Below are positions 56,001-64,000 of a DNA stretch of 64,000 nt, in pieces. This stretch comes from Brachionus plicatilis (lineage: Eukaryota > Rotifera > Eurotatoria > Ploima > Brachionidae). Made by a program: the position numbers and the translations under genes. Below the pieces are notes generated by a model that saw only the letters and a list, made by a program, of their open reading frames with translations, searched no databases and had not been told where the DNA came from. The DNA is taken from the NCBI GenBank assembly GCA_010279815.1, contig QEOQ01000508.1, positions 6,290,904 to 6,354,903 on the forward strand, written 5' to 3'. Position 1 is the stretch's first letter, and each line of letters begins with the position of its first letter.

Positions 56001-59000
56001 TCACAGCTTTTACTTCATCTGGCGTAACTGGTGTCACTATATCTTTCATCAATACTCTCTCTAAAAGCGATAGTGTTTGCTTCAAAGCACCTTCGGGTCG
56101 TCCGAACGGAAAACAAAATCTAAAATGGGTTATTTGATATTCTAGTAAATTTCGTAGTCTTTCTTTTATTTCATCAAATTTGACTTTTTCCTCATTGGTC
56201 ACAGTACCGATTCCATCAGGTCGGTTTCCGTGTACGTGACACGCACAAAAAGCAAATGAATAATGCAATAAGGTCGGATCTATGATATTTCCTTGTTCAG
56301 CACGATCCAATAAATCACTCAAATAGCACAAGTGTCGATAACATCCTCTTACGCCATAGCGAGCTTGGTACTCATCGAGCACAAATATTTGACCGGGACT
56401 GAACCAACCAAGGCAACAAAACTGATCATTTAATCTAAAGTCCAAAGTGGCTGTTTGAAATATTTTAAATAAATCATTATGGTTAAAAGTTGATGGATCA
56501 GCTTGGATAAACTCTTCCATTCCGTGTTTACGAGCACGATCTGCATCTTTAAAATATTTTTTTAGTTTTTTTCAATTTTTTTATTTTTTGATAATTTTAC
56601 CACCTTGTTCCCTAGCCACCAGGGTTGAATTTGAACTAGGAGGCGTTGGTTTGTGAGATTGTCCAGTGGCTCTGTACAATGCTTGAATCCAAAGCTGTCG
56701 TTCGGCTTCTTCATCAGTGGCAAAGGAGACGTTGTCGCCTTCTTTGACTGCATTGAAAAAAAATCTGCCACCAAGAGCCTTTAGCTCCGGGTCCGTATCA
56801 GCATAATCAACTGTAAAATTATCCAAAGTCATTAGCTCACGGGGTTCGGACTTTTTTTCCATGTAACTGCATAAAACAAACGTATACTGTGATACTTGGA
56901 CCAAACAAAGGTATCTTTTTTTCCATTTTTTCCAAACATTTTTGCCTAAACAATAGCACCAACCGCACATTTTTAAATTTCCTGGTTTATCTATGCGAAC
57001 GGTTAGCTTGATTTTTAGCTCGTCTTGAAACTTGGAATTGCTTTTGTCCATGACGTACCAAGTAGCAGCACGAGTAAAATTCGGGTCAGGTCTGAGCACA
57101 ACTCTCCCGAGTTCTTTGTTATCTTGTAGAATATTTTGAGTTTCCATGCATAGTTTTACTTTTATAATTGGTAATGGCTGATGGGTCTTGAAATCGCCCG
57201 AAGTGTCCCAAATGGGTCTAGATGCTTCGGCTTGATCGGTTTGTAATTTAGAGTGACCCTGAACTTCCATGACACAAAATACAATCCGATTTGGCGGTAA
57301 AGACTTGAGACCCTTTACTTCCATTACCACCACTTCAATTTGAAAATTTAAAACAACATCGCTTTTGGACAAACACGGCTCGTTTTCATCATGATGATGA
57401 TGATTGTCTGACTTGGCCTGAGTTCGTTTCAATCGCAATTTTGACTCGGAAGCACCAACTGGTTGATTGTCCAAATGATTCATTAAAAGACTTATTGATT
57501 GCTTTAACTCTTCGATATAAGTACTCTCCATGTTTTTATGTACAAATTTTGGCATAAGACCGTTTTGCTACAATTTTAAATTTTTATTAATTAATCAATT
57601 ACAAAAAAAAGGTGAACAAAATTTAAATTTTATTTCAAATTAATTTTTCTAAATATTAAAGATTTAAACTACCCTTGTTATAGTCAATATTTAAAAAATT
57701 CAACTTTGGTAATGGAGTTAATTTTAGGCAAAAAATGTGAGGTATTTTTTAGTCACAAAAAAATCTGAATGACAACTGCAAAATTTGAAAGCTCTGAAAA
57801 GTAAATAATATCTTAATCATGAAAAAATCGTTTATTCTCAAAGAAACTTTGTAATAAAAATTATATACTTAGACAATATTGATACAATAAATTCTTAAAA
57901 ATTTTGATTACGTTTATGAAATTCAGGAAAATATTTTCGTTTTGACTTTAAAAATTTTAAAAACAAGCCTAAAAACTTCTCGGATCAAAATCTAAAGTAG
58001 AATTAAAATAAAAAAGAAATTTCATAATTTTATTCCTATTAAAAATTCAAATTTTTTGTTCATTAATTCTAAAAAAAACCATGCTTAAACCATTAAAAAG
58101 CATAAATACAATTGTTTCTAATTTAATTAAATCGTCAATTTTAAATTAAAAAAAAATTTGAGCATATGTAGCTTTAAAAATTACCTATTTTTTAAGCAAA
58201 GTTTTAGAAAACTTATTTTTTTTTGAGATTAAAGTAAATCAGGTATTATTTTTTCAAGAAAAAAAATGAGTTATTTCGAAAATTTTAAACTACAATTTTC
58301 ACTTATTAATAATCTGCTTACGGTTTCTATAATCTCTTTAGCTGTTTTTTTTTTAAGACCTTTAGTCAATAAAAAAAATCTTTAGATTTGTTATAAATTG
58401 TTCTAATGAAAATTAAATTGCAGATCAAATAATTAAATTTTAAGTTTTTTAGAGTTAAAAGTATGATCAATCGGTCACAAAATCGACCAGTCCCGCTAAA
58501 ATTACAAAATATTCCAAAAATATGCAAACATTAAATATTACTTCAAAATTTTTTCAAAAATTGAATTTGGATGGTAATTTTAATTTCCCATCTAATGTTT
58601 TTTAAATAACAACTTTTAAGCTTTAAGAAAAAAGTTTTGGAATTATTTCAAATTAAAATCAAAACTTAAAGATTGTGATTCATTAAATATTTTAGCAATT
58701 TTTTTAAGTCTATTAAAAATTTTAAATGTTTTTGAAATATTGCCTAATAGAAAACTTAGCTTCAAAACTACATAATTAACAGTTTGTAAAAAAATTTAGA
58801 TATTTATGATTCTATTCAGAATGAATGTGTTTTTTCACTTTTTCTTAGGTATTTTAATGTTCGTTGTTAGTTTCGATTACATTTCTAAATAGTTGTAAAA
58901 AAAATTTAGCCATAGCCTTTTGACTACCATCAGAATTAATGTATTTTAAGAATAGTGGTCTTTCGTACAAAAATTTTCTTAATTTCTAAATAAATTAAAT

Positions 59001-60583
59001 CTTAAAGTTAAATTTTCTAATAATTCTTATTATATTTTGTTTTACAACCAAATATTTATTAAAAAATTCATTTAGACCATTCTAAATTATTTAAATAAAA
59101 ATAAAAAATTTATTAACTCTCCTTTAACATTATTCTATTTTTTCTGGTCAAATATTGATAAATAAATACTAGCTAATTTATTTTAAAAATACAAGTTAAA
59201 AGTTAAAATTACTTTTTGAATATTTTCAGTTTGTTTCATGCGGCTATCTAGCTCACGACGAATAGTAGCTGCTTGTTCATCACCATTATCAAGTTGAGCT
59301 GCGTTGAATATTAGCTGATGCTCGAATTTTTTGATACCCAGTATGTTCTGGAATAGATCGTACAATTGTTCTTTGGTCAAAATGCATTCTGATGACATTG
59401 AATTGTTGGATAGATTCAAATTTCTAGAATGACGTCTACTAGCGATTGCATTGCTCACATTATTCTCTTCATTGTACTTAAAAATTATATCAAACTTTGC
59501 CATCCAAGAGGACAGCACTGTTTCTTTGCTCAAGCCATCTATTTCAGGCAAACTTCGCACTCTTTTTTCAATATTGTTCTTAAAAACATCGCGGAAATCC
59601 GATGCTGAACAACTTCCCGTGTTCACCATTTTAGTAATTCTGTCAGATTTTAGAAAAACTTCGTAATAACTCCGAACCGCATTGGTAAATGCTTCATCTG
59701 CTTCCAAATTGCTCATTTTATTCTGTAAAAACAAATCAAAGTTATCTTTTATGCTCTGCAATTGTTGTTTGGTTATTTTCATTTGGCGCCGAACCATGTC
59801 AGTTGGCTGCTTGGCAATGAACGGATACGCAATGCATCGACACACAAACACGTATATTTGCAGTCTTTTCTTATGCATTTCGGCTTCTTTTAAAGCCTCG
59901 TTCTGCTGGGCGACAAGAGCCGCCTGGTTCTGCAGCTCTTCCAGGTTTTGTGCATTTTTTTTATTTTTTCGTGCCGCGCTGAGCATGGTGCCGTCACTGT
60001 CATCGTTCTGGCTTTGGTTGTCCAAATCATTCCGACAGAGATGATTTTCTTCGGCTTCTTCATCACTGGTTTGGTTCAATAGATTGTTTGGATGGGCGTA
60101 GTGGGCCTCGTAGTTGTATTCACTGTTGTCGTCACTTTCGTCATCGACCACTCGGTCGTTCAGACTGCTCGAAAACGAGGCTGTATCGCCGGGCCTGCGC
60201 GGCAATTGTCGACCCGGCGTGCCTTTTCGTCGCGGTGAACTCTTTGGTGTGTGTAAGTTCCCTGGGCTGAGGGTATTACCACCAATTGTGCTTGCACTTG
60301 AATTGCTCTTAAAGCTGGAATTCCGAAATGATGATTGATTACGGTTGTTTTGTCGGCTAAAATTGTCGGCTTCGTTGCTGGTCGAAAATGAACTGCGCAA
60401 ACTGTTGGCATCTCCGTTTATGCTCAGGTTCGATAAACCATTTATTGTTGGATTGTATGGCGATTTGGTCTGGTCCCGGTTTGGCTGTCCGGAGCGCGAA
60501 CCTGGCAAAAACGGAGATTTGTTCTGAGGTTGAGATTTTTTTTGATCATAATCTTCGTCGTCGCTAGACGATGTCGCGAGCAT
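50005..60583 (-). CDS. CADPS: calcium-dependent secretion activator (CAPS), nine coding exons
   Basis: Exons in transcript order: 59213-60583, 56601-57567, 55932-56546, 52865-52891 (27-nt microexon), 52559-52668, 51906-52062, 50439-51055, 50175-50387, 50005-50121. All junctions are GT/AG with matching phase, and the sum (4194 nt) is an exact 1397-aa frame, against about 1353 in human. The start [13 protein letters not shown] resembles human MLDPSSSEEESDE. Domains: a disordered Ser/Asn/Asp-rich region; [15 protein letters not shown] and [16 protein letters not shown]; a C2 domain ([20 protein letters not shown]); a PH domain ([20 protein letters not shown]); then the MUN/Munc13-homology region ([68 protein letters not shown]). 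CAPS primes dense-core vesicles. An acceptor (AATATTAG) about 20 nt before the ATG and a GTGAGT donor at about 60752 suggest a 5' UTR exon. Confidence 0.95.
52153..52471 (-). other. unexplained open frame with splice-like borders inside a CADPS intron
   Basis: Between CADPS exons, on the same strand, a frame of 106 codons without stops is bounded by an acceptor-like TTCCTTTTGCCCAG and a donor-like ATTCAG|GTATTA. The product would be very basic and aromatic (e.g. [20 protein letters not shown]). If spliced between the neighbouring phase-0 exons it would read a stop at once (TAA), because its open frame is offset. It could be a poison exon, an alternative terminal exon, or a nested gene. No homology recognised. 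Confidence 0.35.
53690..55130 (+). mobile_element. degraded LINE inserted antisense in a CADPS intron
   Basis: The plus strand carries RT remnants: [18 protein letters not shown] then SNYRPV (about 53700-53790), [17 protein letters not shown] (54078-54130), ADD-like DNA around 54183 now out of frame, and a C-terminal segment from 54699 ([20 protein letters not shown] to [12 protein letters not shown]). Many stops and frameshifts are present. It ends near (CTACTG)-like tandem units at 55105-55122. It is related to the copy at 19190-20830. It is opposite in orientation to CADPS and lies wholly in the intron between 52892 and 55931, so it does not break the gene. Confidence 0.75.
55620..55665. 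repeat. hAT-like AAGTCACAAGTC fragment
   Basis: TTTTAAGTCACAAGTCTTGA is close to the left end of the MITE at 19597-19710. The right end is not seen. It lies in the same CADPS intron as the LINE. Confidence 0.35.
57568..59212. other. first coding-region intron of CADPS
   Basis: A+T-rich intron between the first and second coding exons. I see no extra exon, repeat or RNA in it. Confidence 0.6.
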
Positions 60584-60926
60584 CGTCCCAAATTTTTTCT
60601 ACTAATATTCTTAATTCACTTTATCTATAAATAAAATATCTAATTTTTATTTAAAAAAAAAAATTAAATTTTTTATTAATTTTAATTTTTATTTATTGAT
60701 TTGGATTATTTCTGGGTTGACATTTCTTTTATCATAATAATACTCACCAGTTTGTCCGGAATAAAACTTTCTCTTTTTAACACTAATTAAAAGAATGAAA
60801 TTAAAAGCAAAGTTTCAGAGCCAATTTTTTTGAGTTTTAGAATTTGGAGATATTGAATTATTATTTGGTTTTAAATTTCGCTATTCGATTTCTTTAATTT
60901 CGATCTATAATTAAATGACTTTGCAG
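60584..60926. promoter_or_regulatory. CADPS 5' region with a possible 5' UTR intron
   Basis: On the minus strand a possible non-coding exon ends CCGGACAAACTG with donor GTGAGT (about 60752), and an acceptor AATATTAG precedes the CADPS ATG by about 20 nt. This fits a 5' UTR intron of about 150 nt. No TATA or other promoter motif is convincing. Confidence 0.4.
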
Positions 60927-61024
60927 ATGTCTGTGTAATCAATGGTGCCAATTGTGAAGACTCTAGAACAACTGGAACATTTGATTTTCTCTTAACACAA
61001 GGATATTACTGCATTGAAAACTAA
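60927..61024 (+). CDS. possible terminal exon of a small Cys-containing protein
   Basis: After an acceptor-like ATGACTTTGCAG the plus strand reads VCVINGANCEDSRTTGTFDF and then LLTQGYYCIEN before a TAA. The composition (three Cys, Gly, Thr) is unlike random A+T-rich translation. No upstream exon or signal peptide was found, so it remains a short orphan exon. Confidence 0.3.
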
Positions 61025-64000
61025 AACTTTATAAACAATATGAAAAAATTAAACGGATTACAAGAGAACATTTTAATTTATTTAACTAAAAAATAAAAAA
61101 ATAAAAAAATTAATTAAAATTTTATTTTTTATGTTTATTTTACTTAAATGAAAAAATTATCAAACAATAATAAGAATTTGTTTATTTAGCTATCTTTCTT
61201 TAAATTTTTTTAAAACATCATTCAATACAACTTTAAATGACATGATTGATTGAGTATTTTTTTTAATAGAATATTTATTCAAAACCTTCAAGTCACAAAT
61301 GAGACTCAAAATCTTGGAATTTTAAACAAATTTTCTAGATCAAGATAAGAAACAGAAACTTATGTAATTTGTGAATAAAATATATTGGGTTTCATCTTAT
61401 TTTCCTCTGCCAAATTTTGCGAAAATAAATTTGAATTTTTATCATTTAATATTCAAATATTTAGCCAGAGAAAGCTTATTCCTATTATAAGACAAATTTT
61501 TGCATTTAAGCTAAATCTAGATAAATATTTAAATTTTGCTTCTCATTTAAAAATTTAAAAACACTTTCATTTCTCTTTATGTTAATGGATTTTTGGCATC
61601 CGACTTACCAACGATCTATGAAACCATCTTTATATTTTTGAACAAACAATTTTTTATGACAAAAATCACTTGTTCAGTTAGTATTATTATTCAACTGATT
61701 TCAAATTCCCTACACTAAAATTAATTTAGCTCTTGGGTTAAATGGTAAAAACATCAATATCGAAAGCAGTGAATAGAGGTTAAATATGCATTCCATGCTC
61801 TACCTAAATTGAATTTATTGAATTTATGTAATTGAAAAATAAAAAAAAAACTTAATAATTTAAAATAGCAATAGGGTTTAAAACTTCCAGGTAGCTTCTA
61901 GACAAAACGGATCTTTCAAAATTGTGACTGAGCATGAAATTTGCAGATTTTCTGTCGCTACTTTGTCACGAATGATAGAAATTTTATTCTAATTTTTTTG
62001 TGTGCAATGTTGCTAAATTAAAGTCATGATGCTAGAATATCAGCATTCACCATAATTAATAAAAATGTTTCAAGATGAAAAAAATTGAATAGTTTAAAAG
62101 ATTAGAAAAAAAATATCAGAATTTAAACCTAAATAAAAATAATTATATCTTGTTGTAGGTATTTTTTTAAAAAAGGTAAGTAATCAAGTCTCAAAAATAA
62201 AAATCAATAATTAACCTTGAAAGCTTTACTAATAGTACTATTAAACTATGGAAACATGAAAATAACAAAGTTAATTTTTATTCATTTTTAGATAACAACT
62301 TAGTTTGACGTAAATTTCAAAATAAATCTTTTCTTAAAAATTTACTTTTAATGTGTGTCTAAAAAATGAAATCTTTTGATGTCATTTAAATTTATCTCTT
62401 GGATTGAAAAATCGATTTTGCATTTTTAACACGTAAATCGGTAAAACTGTTTTTGCTCTCAGTCAAGTTCGCTCCTAAACTTTTCTATTCACAAAACTTA
62501 ATTTAGGAAATAATTCATCTACAATTAATACCAAGGATTAAACTTAGATTATGAATGAAAAAGAACATTCGGAAATAAATTCGAGTTGCCAAAAAAGTGT
62601 CAATAAATTACTTGTAGTCATTTTTTAAATCGAAATTCATAAATAGTTGTCCCGATGCTTCTAAAGTAACTCTAACATAAATAATCATAAATGATTCCAT
62701 TGCAAGCTCATTTGAAAGCAGAAAAAAATCAATAATTTCAAATTATGATTTTTTATTATAATATTGATGGAATCATTTAATTTGCAGCAAAACTCAATTT
62801 TTAGGTTAAAGATGACATTCTATTAAGATGAGATTAGATAAAAAAAATATTTACATCATATCCTAAATTTACATAATTCCGATTGTGATACTCGGTTAAT
62901 GATTTAAAGATTTGGCTTCCGGAATCAAATGACAAAAATAGATTTAATAAAATTAACTGTTTAATCAAATGCATAAAGAGACAACAATTGACTTAGCAAG
63001 TCTTTTTTCAAGCAGAATCTGTCTCTAAATTCTTCAAGTTAAAATAATTTTATTAAGATTTTTAGTTGTCAAATATTTAGTTAATCAAATATTGAAAAGA
63101 GGATCTAATAGTGATATTTGACATCATGATCGGAAATTATGAAATCTTATTCTAATGCCCATGAATGCTTCTATTTTGCTCTGAGTACGACTAATGATCT
63201 AAATCTATTTAAAAAATTTATTTAATAAATCATTTTAAAATTAACTGACTTTATTTTCAAAATTTTCTAATGAATAAGAAATGCTTTTTCATAATTTGAA
63301 ACAAACGAGTTATTTTATAAGTGTCCCTAGAGAACCGCTTACCTCGATATGCGTTCACGAGAAGCCTAATTCAATCACATTAAAATTGTTTGCCTTAAAA
63401 ATATGAATTTTAAATGTTTGCCATTAAAATTGTATTTTGAGAAAATTATCAAAATTTTTAGTTACATACACCTTTTCTAAACTTTAAATATCTTTATCGA
63501 TTAGTTGATAAATTATTACGTAAACATAAAAGCTCAACAATCAAGTTTGTTTGTCTTGTCGAATTTTGACGACTAAATTTTTGTTAAATTTTTGCATTTA
63601 ATTAGGAGAAAACAATAAATTCTACTTGTAACTTAATTCGGATGAGCCATGTTTAAATTTAAAATGTCAGCATTTTAAAAAAATTTATTTAATAATTAGA
63701 TGCACACGAGGCAATTCATAATTACGATTCAATTCAATTAATTCAATTTTGTGATTTCCTATTTTGATTTGTATTGATTTACTTAAAAAGGTGTGTACCT
63801 AACAATTATATTTAAACATTTAATTTTACACTTAAATTTCAAACCAAATTTTTTGTTTTTTATTTTGTAAGTTAACCAAATGAGAAAAATAAATGAATTC
63901 TTTGAAATAACTTTTTTTTGACATGATAATATTTGATTTAAAAGATGCTTTAAAAATAAATAAAAATTCGTTCAAATAGAATTGTCATTTTTCTTTAAAA
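61025..64000. other. A+T-rich region at the window end
   Basis: About 3 kb without ORFs, RNA genes or repeats that I can support. Confidence 0.45.

Noticed and set aside
59451..60527. Plus-strand ORFs opposite the first CADPS exon
   Set aside because: Antisense shadows of a long coding exon.

Overview
This window is nuclear DNA of a small animal. Many genes carry spliceosomal introns of only about 45-60 nt, the intergenic DNA is extremely A+T-rich (roughly three quarters by eye), there are Pol III tRNA genes, and the proteins are animal-specific (PRDM13, CADPS, carboxypeptidase E, POFUT1, TAF5L, viperin). Short introns, extreme A+T content, and polypyrimidine-AG sites 2-8 nt before several start codons (as in spliced-leader trans-splicing) would fit a rotifer such as Brachionus or another compact spiralian. 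The taxon is an inference. The window has one assembly gap (11790-12004).

Layout. 1-1880: tRNA cluster (Ile-UAU with intron, Ser-GCU, Ile again, and a head-to-head identical pair of Asn-GUU) around one unidentified ORF. 2315-5121: a small membrane protein and a two-exon secreted Cys-containing peptide precursor. 5200-11510: repeats, including a degraded piggyBac fragment and a ~1.7 kb TIR element carrying a nested GC-rich MITE. 12066-15185: PRDM13 on the minus strand. 17850-20830: repeats and a non-LTR retrotransposon interrupted by a hAT-type MITE. 21283-22347: POFUT1. 25773-26720: OTUD3. 29095-34432: a compact housekeeping block (OXLD1, PLRG1, LSM7, MRPL37, GNPDA). 35931-38075: thiamine-triphosphatase (CYTH) gene divergent from viperin/RSAD2. 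38780-39563: piggyBac relic. 40696-43986: a membrane coiled-coil protein, TAF5L and NDUFB8. 46404-47876: carboxypeptidase E. 50005-60583: the nine-coding-exon CADPS gene, with a degraded antisense LINE in its largest identified intron. 60584-64000: mostly non-coding.

How the genes relate. PLRG1 and LSM7 are both spliceosome-linked. MRPL37, NDUFB8 and OXLD1 are mitochondrial. CPE and CADPS both serve the dense-core-vesicle pathway, and the small secreted precursor is the kind of cargo that pathway handles. Two same-strand pairs (NDUFB8 then TAF5L; LSM7 then PLRG1) have gaps of about 150 bp and an acceptor-like AG just before the downstream ATG, so they may be operon-like. The most provocative arrangement is the head-to-head pairing of viperin (ddhCTP synthase) with a triphosphate-tunnel enzyme that gains a mitochondrial-type leader from its first exon.

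Exon structures were built by eye from reading-frame continuity, GT/AG sites and remembered family sequences; none has been tested with transcripts.
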